From: Micromonospora craterilacus
GTDB taxonomy: Bacteria; Actinomycetota; Actinomycetes; Mycobacteriales; Micromonosporaceae
Reading direction: 5' to 3'
NCBI RefSeq assembly: GCF_003236315.1
Contig: NZ_POTY01000042.1
Location: 1 to 32,500, forward strand
DNA length: 32,500 nt
Translations under genes and position numbers: made by a program
Notes under the pieces: generated by a model
The model's input: the letters and a program-made list of their open reading frames with translations, nothing else
Told to the model about the DNA's origin: nothing
Databases searched by the model: none
In this document: in pieces, positions 1 through 8,121 of the stretch
Numbering within the stretch: position 1 is the stretch's first letter
Layout: every line of letters begins with the position of its first letter

Positions 1-821
1 GTGGTGGGCTCGGTCGGCCGGTCGCCCAGATCCGGCCGGGTGGGCGTGTCCGGACGATCCGGACGACTCGGACGATTTGGACGGTTGCCGTCCACCCCGG
101 GCTTGACCGGCCGGTTACCGACTGTGCCCGGCCTGCCCGGCGCAGGTATGTCCGGGCTTTTCATGACCGCGTCGGTCGGGCCCTTGAACTTCCCGCCCCG
201 GGAGATGTTCGAGATGTAGACGTCGATGTAGAGGTCGGCCAGCGGCTTGGCGATGTCCTTGGCCCGCTGGTGGAACTCCCGCTGGACCTCCTCGTACGTC
301 TTGTGGTTGTCGCCGAAGATGTCGCTGAAGGTGATCTCGGCCTTGTCCTTCTCGTAGATCTCCTGCTGTCGCTGCTGCTCGGCCTTGTACTGCAGCCAGA
401 GCTCCCGCATGTCGCGTTGCGAGGCCTTGATCTTGCCGGCGATCTGCTCCAGGCCGGTGGCGTTGTTGCTGGCCACTTCCTTCCACTCGTCGAGCGAGTG
501 CAGCGTCGCGCCGACCCGGGACATGAAGACCCGGGCCGCCGGTGAACTCCACCTGGCGTCCAGCGAGTCGGCGTGGCGCTTGAGGTTCTCCCGGGTGGAC
601 TGGAGCAGGCTGGCCGCCCGCCGCCAGGTCTCGGCGAGCGCCGTGGTGCGTTCGTCGCTCTCCTTACGGACGTACTCCCACATCTGCTCGATGTTGACGT
701 CGTCCCACCTCGTGGGCTCGTACGGCGTGGACTGGGCGGCCCGCTCGGCCGCGTAGTCGTCCGTGACACCGGTGTACTGGTGGTAGTTCGGCGCCGTCCA
801 GCCGTAGTAGTCGTTGGTCAT
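1..821 (-). CDS. WXG/PPE-like type VII secretion substrate with proline-rich tail (partial)
   Basis: The frame opens at ATG 821 behind a GAGGAGCGGGG ribosome site and runs off the window, so at least 273 residues are present. It begins MTNDYYGWTAPNYHQYTG. Residues ~50-210 look like a long helical hairpin with a WSSPAA turn at W91, which resembles the WXG turn of ESX substrates and PPE proteins. From about residue 225 the sequence becomes Pro/Arg/Asp-rich and disordered (repeated RPxxP and GNRP words). It starts 34 bp after the PE-like gene and is downstream of eccC on the same strand, so it is probably a co-transcribed partner or substrate. Family membership rests on helical character, the W-containing turn and context; exact function is unknown. 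The C-terminus lies outside the window. Confidence 0.7.
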   Translation of the reverse strand, partial: MTNDYYGWTAPNYHQYTGVTDDYAAERAAQSTPYEPTRWDDVNIEQMWEYVRKESDERTTALAETWRRAASLLQSTRENLKRHADSLDARWSSPAARVFMSRVGATLHSLDEWKEVASNNATGLEQIAGKIKASQRDMRELWLQYKAEQQRQQEIYEKDKAEITFSDIFGDNHKTYEEVQREFHQRAKDIAKPLADLYIDVYISNISRGGKFKGPTDAVMKSPDIPAPGRPGTVGNRPVKPGVDGNRPNRPSRPDRPDTPTRPDLGDRPTEPT

Positions 822-855
822 CCCCGCTCCTCAGGTCCCGTGGCCCTGCCGCCTG

Positions 856-1476
856 TCACCGCAGGTTCGACTGGTCCAGCCGGAGGTCCTCGCCGTGCAT
901 GCGTTCGGTGTCGCCGGAGATCACGTACGCGCCCGAACCCTCGCCCACGACCTCGGTCCTGGCCCACTCCGGGGTGTTCTCCCGCTGGTCATCGGTCGGG
1001 CAGGAGTCCATGCCCTGGTACGGCGACATGGGCGTGGGGTTCGTGGCCTCCGCCGGCATGTCGGCCGTGGGGTCGCCCTCGCCCTGCTGCCACTGGCCGC
1101 TGAGGGTCTCCTGGCCGTCCACCGCGTAGAACGCGTTGAAGACGTCCTCGTTGGTGGCCTGGGCCAACGCATCGCCGGTGAGGTACTCGGCGGAGATGGA
1201 CACGGCGGCCACGCTCAGTGCGGTGAGCCCCTTCATCACGTCGCCCATCAGGTGGGACACGGCCATCCGGCTCTCGTCGTGCCGGCCCCGGAAGAAGGCG
1301 GCCTCCTTGAGCCCGCCGCCGCCGAACGGCGCCTGCACGGTGAGCATCGGGCGGAGGCCGTTCTCGAAGCTGGGCTGGAAGTTGGTCTCCAACTCCTTCT
1401 GGATGGCCTGCGCGAAGTCCTTCAGCTGGTTGATGTCGACGTCGATGTTCTCATCGACGAGCCACTCGTCGCCCAT
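856..1476 (-). CDS. small helical T7SS-associated protein (PE/EspF-like)
   Basis: A 206-residue protein starting at ATG 1476 (MGDEWLVDENIDVDINQLK). I prefer this to the in-frame GTG at 1497 because GGGGGAGGG lies just upstream of it. Residues 1-110 are helical with a Gly-rich turn (APFGGGG, ~residues 50-56) and a second helix containing DVMKGLTALSVAAVSISAEYL, typical of ESX target proteins. The tail (~110-206) is acidic, polar and probably disordered. It lies between eccC and the PPE-like gene, all on the minus strand, so the two downstream proteins may pair in the way PE/PPE or EspE/EspF proteins do. There is no signal peptide and no catalytic motif. The assignment is contextual. Confidence 0.65.
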   Translation of the reverse strand: MGDEWLVDENIDVDINQLKDFAQAIQKELETNFQPSFENGLRPMLTVQAPFGGGGLKEAAFFRGRHDESRMAVSHLMGDVMKGLTALSVAAVSISAEYLTGDALAQATNEDVFNAFYAVDGQETLSGQWQQGEGDPTADMPAEATNPTPMSPYQGMDSCPTDDQRENTPEWARTEVVGEGSGAYVISGDTERMHGEDLRLDQSNLR

Positions 1477-1604
1477 GTCCCTCCCCCGTTCGCTCACATG
1501 GTGCTGGCGCGGCTGGTCTTACTCCGAGGAGCCAGAGACCGCAGCCGCGCACCGTAAGTCCACTCTGGCCGACGGTAGCCTGATCGAGCAACCCCGTTCG
1601 CCGG

Positions 1605-4600
1605 TCACGAGCGTGGTGGAAGGTGCACCAACTGCACCAGCCGGGTACCGCCGCGCCGGGACACCAGCCAGCCCCGGCCCGGTGGCAGTGGCCCGGGCCG
1701 GACCGTGCCGAGCAGCACCCCCTCGTCCCGGTTGCCGGACATCACGATGCCCGGCGTGCTGATCTCGCGCAGCCGCATCAGCACCGGCTCGTACAACGCC
1801 CGGCTCGCGCCGCCGGTGCGCCGGGCGATGACCAGGTGCAGGCCGATGTCCCGGGCCTGGGGGAGGAATTCCAGCAACGGGGTCAGCGGGTTGCTGCCCG
1901 CGCCGGCCACCAGGTCGTAGTCGTCGACCAGCACGTAGAGGTCGGGGCCCTTCCACCAGTCGCGGGCCCGCAACCGCTCCGCGGTGATGTCGGGCGGAGG
2001 CAGTCGGTCGCGCATCACCCCGGCCACCTCGGCGACGATGCTCTCGGTGACCTGTGCCGTCGAGCCATACCCGATCAGGTGTGGCGTGTCGATGTCGCCG
2101 AGCAGGCTGCGCCGGTAGTCGACCAGGACCAGCCGAGCCTCGGTCAGCTCGTGGCGGTCGACGATCGTCTGCGCCAGCGCCCGCAGGAACGTGCTCTTCC
2201 CCGACTCGCCGTCGCCGAACAGGATGAAGTGCGGGTCGGCGGCGAAGTCCAGGTGCACCGGCTGGAGATCCACCTCGGCGATGCCGATCGGCACTCCCGG
2301 GCGGCCGGTGCTCGGCAGGCTGCCGTAGGGGACCACCGGCGGGAGCAGCCGGATCGGCGGTGCGCCCGGGCCATGCCAGGCGGCGGCCAGGTCGGAGACC
2401 AGCTTGCGGGCTCCCTCGGACAGGGTCTCCGACTCCTGTGCGCTGTCGGCCCGGGGAAGCGCCGCCAAGAACTGCTGCCCGTCCGGCGTGATGCCCCGGC
2501 CCGGCGACTTCTCCGGCACGTTCATCGCCGCCCGGCGGTCCAGGTTGGAGTCGCTCGCGTCGGCCAGCCACAGCTCCAGCCGGGTACCGAAGACGTCCCG
2601 GACGGCCGGGCGCAGGTCCATCCAGCGTCCGGCGGTGACGATCAGGTGGATGCCGAAGGAGAGCCCCCGGTTGGCGATGTCGTTGATGGTGGGTTCGAGG
2701 TCCTCGAACTCGGCCCGCAGCGTCGCCCAACCGTCGATGACCAGGAAAACGTCCCCGAACGGGTCGTCGTTGTGCTGGCCGTGCCGGCGGCCCCGCCGGT
2801 ACTCGGCCATCGAGTCGACGCCGCGCTCGGCGAACCGCCGCTCCCGCTCGCCCATCAGCAGTTGCAGCTCGGCCACGGTACGCCGGACCAGGCCGGCGTC
2901 GAGGCGGGTCGCCACCGAGCCGACGTGCGGCAGGTCGCGCAGCGAGGACAGCGCGCTGCTGCCCAGGTCGAGGCAGTACACCTGGGCTTCCCGGGGGGTG
3001 TGGGTCAGCGCCAGCGACGTGACCACCGTCCGCAGCAGGGTGCTCTTACCGCTCTGCGGGCCGCCGACGATCACCGCGTGGCCGGCCGCCCCGGCCAGGT
3101 CGAACCAGAGCACGTCCCGGCGTTGCTCGTAGGGCTTGTCGACGATGCCGACCGCCACCTGCAGCTCGCCCAGCAGGCCGGCGTGCGCCACGGTCACCCC
3201 ACGGGCCGGGTCGGCGGTCAGCGGGGGCAGCAACTGGTCCATCGTCGGCGGCTCGGCCAGCGGCGGCAGCCACACCTGGTGCGCCGGCTTGCCCCGACCG
3301 GCGAGCCGCCCGACCAGGATGTCCAGCACGCTCTCGCCGACTCCGTCGGCCGGTTCCGGCGTCTCCTCCTGGTGTGGCGTACGGGTCACCGGCGGGGCCA
3401 CGTAGACGGTGCTGTACTCGCGTACCCGGTCCTCGCCGTCGCCAGCCGCGACCGCCGCGGCGGTCTTGCTCCGGTAGGCCCCGGAGACGTACGCGGCCTT
3501 GAACCGGATCAGCGGCTCGGTGCCGAAGCGCAGATATCCGTGGCCCGGCGAGCGGGGCAGCTCGTACGCGTCGGTGGCGCCGAGCACCACCCGGGACTCC
3601 ATCGCGGAGAATGTCCGCAGACCGATCCGGTACGACAGGTGCGTGTCGAGCCCCCGTAGCCGCCCCTCCTCCAGCCGCTGGCTGGCCAGCAGCAGGTGCA
3701 CGCCGAGCGACCGGCCGACCCGGCCGATCTGCACGAACATGTCGATGAAGTCGGGCTTCGCGGTGAGCAGCTCGGAGAACTCGTCGCAGATGATGAGCAG
3801 GCTCGGCAGCGGTGACAGCGGAGCGCCCGCCGCCCGGGCCTTCTCGTAGTCGCGTTGCGAGGCGTAGTTGCCCGCCGCACGCAGCAGCTCCTGCCGGCGG
3901 ACCAGCTCGCCGTTGATGGCGTCGGTCATTCGGTCCACCAGCGGCAGCTCGTCCGCAAGGTTGGTGATCACCGCGCTGGTGTGCGGCAACGCGTCCAGCC
4001 GGGTGAACGTGGCACCACCCTTGAAGTCGACCAGGACGAAGTTGAGGCTCTCCGACGAATGCGTCGCGGCCAGCGCCAGCACCAGGGTGCGCAGCAGCTC
4101 GGACTTGCCGGAACCGGTCGCGCCGATGAGCAGCCCGTGCGGGCCCATGCCGTCCTGCGCCGACTCCTTCAGGTCCAGCTCCACCGGCCCGCCGTCGGTG
4201 CCCACCCCGATCGGCACCCGCAGCTTGTCCCGGTTGGGGCGCGGCTGCCAGGCCCGGTCGACGTCGAACTCGTACGGGTCGCCGAGGTCGAGCAGATCGG
4301 CCAGGCCCAGCTCGGTGGCGAGCGGGGTGTCGCCGCTGCCCCGGGAGGCGGCCGACAGGCGCAGCGGGGCCAGTTGCATGGCCAGCGCCTCGATCTCCGT
4401 CACCCGGCAGTCGTCGGCCCGGCCGATCTCCGCCGGCCCGTCCACGGTGGTGCTGTGCAGCTTGCCGTCCGCCGTCACCTCCAGCACCAGCCGCGACCGG
4501 TCGAGCATCCGCGGCGCCGGGGTGGACAGGTCCAGCAGGGTGACGCCCTCCACACCGCCGTCGGTCATCAGGTGGTCCGACCCGGCGGTGTCGCCGCCGT

Positions 4601-5567
4601 CGATGACCACCAGCACGTGCGGTCCGCCGACCTGCGGCGCCCCACCGCTGGCGTTGAACCGTGGCCGACTGGCCAGCACGTCGTCGAGCATCGCCTCCAG
4701 TCCGGTCACCGAGGGCGCCACCAGCCGCAGCTGGCCGAGCGCGTCGGTCCGCGACGGGTGCAGGGCGTGCGGCAACCACTTCGTCCACTCCCACGCGGCC
4801 CGCCGATCGGGTGCCACGCAGATCGCCACGAGCATGTCGTCGGGGGCGTGGAACGCGGTGGCCTGGGCGAGTACCGCCCGGACCATCCCACGGGCGGCGT
4901 CGGTGTCGCCGCGTAGGTGCACCCGGGCGAATCCGTTCAGCGCCATGGTCACCGGCAGGTCCGGCACCTCGCCGTAGGTGGTGAGGAACCGGCGCAGAGC
5001 CAGCGCGCACATCGGCTCCAGCTTCTCCAGCGACGTCGCGGGCGGCGGCACCAGCGGCGTGGCCAGCTCCTGCGGCCCCAGACCGATGCGTACGGTGGCG
5101 AAGTCCACGTCGCCGCGACGGCGTTCCCACAGCCGCGGGCCCAGCGGCAGCGACCAGAGCGTGTCCGGGTCCGGGTGCCGGTAGAAGGCGGCCTCCCGCT
5201 GCTTTCGGATCGTCTTGAGCACCCGACGGCGGTGCCGCGACAGGTGGGTCATGTACTCGCGGCGCTTCTGCAGCATCTCCTGCTTGCCCGGGCCGCCCGA
5301 GTTGTTGGTCAGTTGGGAGGCGAGCATGCCGATGGCGGAGAGTCCGAACAGGCCTCCGGTGACGTAGCCGAGGGTCGACCCACCCCGGCCGGCGAACATC
5401 AGCGCCATCGCGAAGGAGCCGGCGAGCATCGGCAGCAGCATCAGCATCTGCCCCCAGGCCTTGCCGCTCGGGGCGGGTACCTCGGGTGGCGCCTCCAACA
5501 GCACCTCGCCGGAGGGATACTCCGGTTCCGGCTGCCGGGCGGGTCGCTTGACGACCACCGTGCTCAC
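1605..5567 (-). CDS. eccC: EccC, type VII secretion FtsK/SpoIIIE-type ATPase
   Basis: A 1320-residue motor that recognises ESX substrates and powers export. The N-terminus VSTVVVKRPARQPEP is typical of EccC. GTG 5567 is chosen because GGAGG sits 8 nt upstream; an upstream in-frame start at 5669 has no such support and adds an uncharacteristic Arg-rich stretch. Two membrane helices lie at ~42-85. Three P-loop NTPase domains follow in one polypeptide, so EccCa and EccCb are fused: GATGSGKS with K488, GPQSGKS with K841 and GDGESGKS with K1124. Hydrophobic Walker B-type strands are seen at FVLVDFKGG, VFLVIDGW and LYVLVDDYD. All three P-loops look intact. It is divergent from eccD across 246 bp and heads the minus-strand set with the two substrate-like genes. 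Confidence 0.96.
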   Translation of the reverse strand: MSTVVVKRPARQPEPEYPSGEVLLEAPPEVPAPSGKAWGQMLMLLPMLAGSFAMALMFAGRGGSTLGYVTGGLFGLSAIGMLASQLTNNSGGPGKQEMLQKRREYMTHLSRHRRRVLKTIRKQREAAFYRHPDPDTLWSLPLGPRLWERRRGDVDFATVRIGLGPQELATPLVPPPATSLEKLEPMCALALRRFLTTYGEVPDLPVTMALNGFARVHLRGDTDAARGMVRAVLAQATAFHAPDDMLVAICVAPDRRAAWEWTKWLPHALHPSRTDALGQLRLVAPSVTGLEAMLDDVLASRPRFNASGGAPQVGGPHVLVVIDGGDTAGSDHLMTDGGVEGVTLLDLSTPAPRMLDRSRLVLEVTADGKLHSTTVDGPAEIGRADDCRVTEIEALAMQLAPLRLSAASRGSGDTPLATELGLADLLDLGDPYEFDVDRAWQPRPNRDKLRVPIGVGTDGGPVELDLKESAQDGMGPHGLLIGATGSGKSELLRTLVLALAATHSSESLNFVLVDFKGGATFTRLDALPHTSAVITNLADELPLVDRMTDAINGELVRRQELLRAAGNYASQRDYEKARAAGAPLSPLPSLLIICDEFSELLTAKPDFIDMFVQIGRVGRSLGVHLLLASQRLEEGRLRGLDTHLSYRIGLRTFSAMESRVVLGATDAYELPRSPGHGYLRFGTEPLIRFKAAYVSGAYRSKTAAAVAAGDGEDRVREYSTVYVAPPVTRTPHQEETPEPADGVGESVLDILVGRLAGRGKPAHQVWLPPLAEPPTMDQLLPPLTADPARGVTVAHAGLLGELQVAVGIVDKPYEQRRDVLWFDLAGAAGHAVIVGGPQSGKSTLLRTVVTSLALTHTPREAQVYCLDLGSSALSSLRDLPHVGSVATRLDAGLVRRTVAELQLLMGERERRFAERGVDSMAEYRRGRRHGQHNDDPFGDVFLVIDGWATLRAEFEDLEPTINDIANRGLSFGIHLIVTAGRWMDLRPAVRDVFGTRLELWLADASDSNLDRRAAMNVPEKSPGRGITPDGQQFLAALPRADSAQESETLSEGARKLVSDLAAAWHGPGAPPIRLLPPVVPYGSLPSTGRPGVPIGIAEVDLQPVHLDFAADPHFILFGDGESGKSTFLRALAQTIVDRHELTEARLVLVDYRRSLLGDIDTPHLIGYGSTAQVTESIVAEVAGVMRDRLPPPDITAERLRARDWWKGPDLYVLVDDYDLVAGAGSNPLTPLLEFLPQARDIGLHLVIARRTGGASRALYEPVLMRLREISTPGIVMSGNRDEGVLLGTVRPGPLPPGRGWLVSRRGGTRLVQLVHLPPRS

Positions 5568-5592
5568 GTGACAGACCTCCGTTGCCTCTCGT

Positions 5593-5611
5593 GGGCGTGT
5601 TGTGCACGCCC
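5593..5611. promoter_or_regulatory. 7-bp inverted repeat in the eccC 5' leader
   Basis: GGGCGTG and CACGCCC form perfect 7-bp arms around a 5-nt loop, 26 nt upstream of the eccC GTG within the eccC/eccD divergent region. It could be an operator or an mRNA hairpin near the ribosome site. Nothing in the sequence decides between these. Confidence 0.35.
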
Positions 5612-5741
5612 GGCACCCCCGCACGTTCGGCCGCCGCGTCAAGCCCACTAGGACCTCACGAAACGCCATCAGGTGCTACGCGGGCAACCCCGTCGGTGTC
5701 CGGAGACCACCGCGGTGAACCGGGACCCGCGTCACCGGCAC

Positions 5742-5753
5742 ATGGTAGGTAGC
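5742..5753 (+). promoter_or_regulatory. shared ATGGTAGG element upstream of eccD (putative -10)
   Basis: ATGGTAGGTAGC lies 72 nt before the eccD GTG. Almost the same 12-mer (ATGGTAGGCAGC) lies 62 nt before eccB, and shorter ATGGT cores lie 64 and 62 nt before the WXG100 pair and the EspL-like gene. It could be a -10 element or activator site. No convincing -35 is seen. Confidence 0.35.
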
Positions 5754-5813
5754 CTTTCCCCGTCAGGACAGCCGCGGGCCCATCGGCCCGCTCCTCGTAC
5801 CGAGGGGTCGTCA

Positions 5814-7202
5814 GTGGTCACCCAGGCCGGAACCGGACTCGCGCGAATCGCCGTCGTCGCCCCCAACCGGCGGCTGGATCTCGCCCTTCCCGAGCATCTG
5901 CCGCTCGTCGGGCTGCTGCCCGCCGTGCTGCGCCAAGCCGACGAGGAACCGTCGGACGGCACCAGCCACGGCGGCTGGATGCTGCGCCGCAGCGACGGCA
6001 CCGCCGTCGACCTGACCCGTACGCTGGCCGCCCAGAACGTCCGCGACGGCGAGACGCTGCACCTGGTGCCCCGGCGTACCGAGTGGCCGGAGCTGGCGTA
6101 CGACGATCTGATGGAGGCCGTCGCCGACGGCGCCCGCCGGCGCGGCGTGGTCTGGACCCCGTTCGCGACCCGGCTGACCGGCCTGATCGTGGCCGGGGTG
6201 CTGCTACTGCTCGGTCTGGTCGTGATCGTCACCTCCGAGCAGCCTGGCTGGCTCGGCGGGGCGGTCGCCCTCGGCGCGGCCGGGGTGCTGCTACTCAGCG
6301 GGATCGTGCTGTCCCGGGCGATGGCCGACTCCCTCGCCGGTGCGGTCGTCGCCGCCGCCGGGCTGCCCTACGCCTTCGTCGGCGGCGTGCTGGTGATCGG
6401 CACCGGGGAGTCGGTGTGGGCGCTGGGTGCGCCGCACGTGCTGCTCGGCTCCGCCGTGCTGCTGCTGTCCGGGCTGTTCGGCCTGCTCGGGGTGGGCGAC
6501 GCGACCCGCGTTTTCGTGGCCGCGGTCTTCGTCGGGTTCTGGGGCATGGTGGGCGGGCTGCTCGCCCTCGGCTCCATGGACGCCGCCCAGGGCACCGCGG
6601 TCGTGGTCAGCGCGGTGGCCCTGCTGTTGCCGGCCATGCCGCTGCTCTCCGTCCGGCTCGGGAAGATGCCGATGCCGGCGCTGCCGCGCACCGCCGAGGA
6701 CCTGCTGCGCGACGAGCCGCAGCCGAAGCGTGAGGTGGTCTACCAGGCCACCGCCCGCGCCGACGAGGTACTCACCGGGACGATCTTCGGGGCGTTCGTC
6801 GTCACCATCGGCTGCCTGATCGTGCTCACCGCGACCGGCACGCTCTCCGCGCTGCTGCTCGCCGGGGTGATCTCGCTGGGTTACCTGCTGCGGGCCCGGC
6901 TGGTCTCGACCGTTCGGCACCGAGTGCCGATGCTCGCCGTCGGCCTGGTGGGTCTGGGCCTGCTGCCGCTGGTCGGCGCGGCCGACGCGTCGACGGCGGC
7001 GCGGGTGCTGGCCGTGCTGCCGGTGGCGCTGGTCGCGGCGGGGCTCTCGGCCGGTGCCGGCCTCGCCTACAGCCGGCGTGCCCCGTCGCCCCGGCTGGCC
7101 CGGCTCGGCGACGTGTTCGACATCCTGCTCCAGCTCGCCGTGGTACCGGTGGCGTGCAGCGTGCTGGGCCTGTACGCCTTCATGCGGGCGATCAACGGCT
7201 GA
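5814..7202 (+). CDS. eccD: EccD, type VII secretion membrane channel subunit
   Basis: A 462-residue polytopic membrane protein. The start is GTG 5814 (VVTQAGTGLARIAVVAP), preceded by GAGGGG 8 nt upstream; the frame is open further upstream but that sequence does not look like EccD. Residues ~10-95 form a ubiquitin-like (YukD-type) cytosolic domain with alternating beta-strand patterns (RIAVVAPNRRLDLALP and later GETLHLVPR). From ~residue 120 to the end there are about eleven hydrophobic segments, matching EccD topology and length. EccD dimers line the inner-membrane ESX pore. It is divergent from eccC and convergent with the SUKH-3 gene, whose stop lies 37 bp away. Confidence 0.95.
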   Translation: MVTQAGTGLARIAVVAPNRRLDLALPEHLPLVGLLPAVLRQADEEPSDGTSHGGWMLRRSDGTAVDLTRTLAAQNVRDGETLHLVPRRTEWPELAYDDLMEAVADGARRRGVVWTPFATRLTGLIVAGVLLLLGLVVIVTSEQPGWLGGAVALGAAGVLLLSGIVLSRAMADSLAGAVVAAAGLPYAFVGGVLVIGTGESVWALGAPHVLLGSAVLLLSGLFGLLGVGDATRVFVAAVFVGFWGMVGGLLALGSMDAAQGTAVVVSAVALLLPAMPLLSVRLGKMPMPALPRTAEDLLRDEPQPKREVVYQATARADEVLTGTIFGAFVVTIGCLIVLTATGTLSALLLAGVISLGYLLRARLVSTVRHRVPMLAVGLVGLGLLPLVGAADASTAARVLAVLPVALVAAGLSAGAGLAYSRRAPSPRLARLGDVFDILLQLAVVPVACSVLGLYAFMRAING

Positions 7203-7239
7203 CCCGGTCCGCCGGTGGAGGTGGCCCGACCCGGCCGGC

Positions 7240-7980
7240 TCACCAGTCGCGGTCGCTGGCCTCGGCCATCGGGCCACCCCGGATCAGCTTGACGATGGCG
7301 GAATCGACGTCGGGGCCGACGAAGAAGTCGTCCGCCCAATGCAGCATGAAGACCCGTCCCTGCGCGTCGACGACCAGTTCGGACGGGCCGTCCTCGTTGT
7401 TGCCGAGCGGGTAGACCGGGTTGTCGTACTCCTCGGCGAAATCCCGAGCTGCCTCGGTCACCACCCCACCCCGCGTCGGGTGGATGTAGCTCATGAAGCC
7501 GCCTCCCAGGTGGCCGCGGCGACCGAACTGAGGCAGTCGCAGGCCACCGAACTCGACCAGCGCGTTCCGCGCAATCGGCGGGCAATCCAGCCCGGCCAGT
7601 TCGTCGGCGAAGCGGACCATCCAGTGGTCGACTGCCGCGCCGAAATCGCGGCCTGGGAACCACCCCGCCTGTTCCAGCACATGCCGCACGTCGGGTGGGA
7701 AGCGTGCCTGGGCGGCGCGACGCTGCACGTACCGCTCGGCGATGGTCTGCCAGGGCAGCGAGGGCCATTGAGACACCTCGCCGGTCTCGCGGTCGATGAC
7801 CGCCCGGGAATAACCGGTGGCGGGAGGCGGAGCGGGTGGCCCGCCAGTCGCGGGGGCGGCCGGTTCGACCCGGCAGGCGACGTAACCGAGGTCGAACTCG
7901 AACAGCGTCACGTCAAGCACCGGCTGGCTTTCGCCGGCCCACTGGCGGGCGATGGCCAGAGCCTCGTCGCGGCTGATCAT
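7240..7980 (-). CDS. YrhB-like/SUKH-3 immunity protein
   Basis: A 246-residue protein starting at ATG 7980 with GAGGAG 7 nt upstream. Residues 1-~90 (MISRDEALAIARQW, then YSRAVIDRETGEV) resemble the YrhB/Imm35 fold seen in the small immunity genes inside the giant toxin frame. Residues ~95-240 match SUKH-3 (FPPDVRHVLEQAGWFPGRD, then a C-terminal strand-rich part with VFMLHWADDFFVGPD). SUKH proteins are immunity proteins of polymorphic toxin systems, often paired with deaminase or nuclease toxins. The gene sits inside the secretion core between eccD and eccB, away from the toxin, on the opposite strand to both. It could protect against the YwqJ-type or first papain-fold module, which have no adjacent immunity gene; that pairing is inference. 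Confidence 0.78.
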   Translation of the reverse strand: MISRDEALAIARQWAGESQPVLDVTLFEFDLGYVACRVEPAAPATGGPPAPPPATGYSRAVIDRETGEVSQWPSLPWQTIAERYVQRRAAQARFPPDVRHVLEQAGWFPGRDFGAAVDHWMVRFADELAGLDCPPIARNALVEFGGLRLPQFGRRGHLGGGFMSYIHPTRGGVVTEAARDFAEEYDNPVYPLGNNEDGPSELVVDAQGRVFMLHWADDFFVGPDVDSAIVKLIRGGPMAEASDRDW

Positions 7981-8059
7981 CGTAAGACTCCTCGGCTGCC
8001 GTCGTCGGTTCCACCGGTCCGCAATGGGTGCGGGCACCGGCCGGCTCGACGCCGTGCCT

Positions 8060-8071
8060 ATGGTAGGCAGC
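8060..8071 (+). promoter_or_regulatory. shared TATGGTAGG element upstream of eccB (putative -10)
   Basis: ATGGTAGGCAGC (preceded by T, giving TATGGT) lies 62 nt before the eccB ATG in the 141-bp divergent region with the SUKH-3 gene. It differs from the eccD element at one position in 12. Confidence 0.35.
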
Positions 8072-8121
8072 GCGGTCCGGCTTTCGTGACCGTGCCGGCG
8101 TACGCCAGGGGGAGGGCTGCC

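Noticed and set aside
5568..5669. Longer N-terminus for EccC from 5669
   Set aside because: The extension is Arg/Cys-rich and unlike EccC; GTG 5567 has a strong ribosome site and the typical VSTVVVKRP start.
7203..7239. Possible terminator between eccD and the SUKH-3 gene
   Set aside because: Only short imperfect GC pairings are seen, too weak to call.
7054..8121. Longer N-terminus for EccB upstream of 8122
   Set aside because: It would run through eccD's end and the SUKH-3 gene; ATG 8122 has a strong ribosome site and the typical EccB N-terminus.
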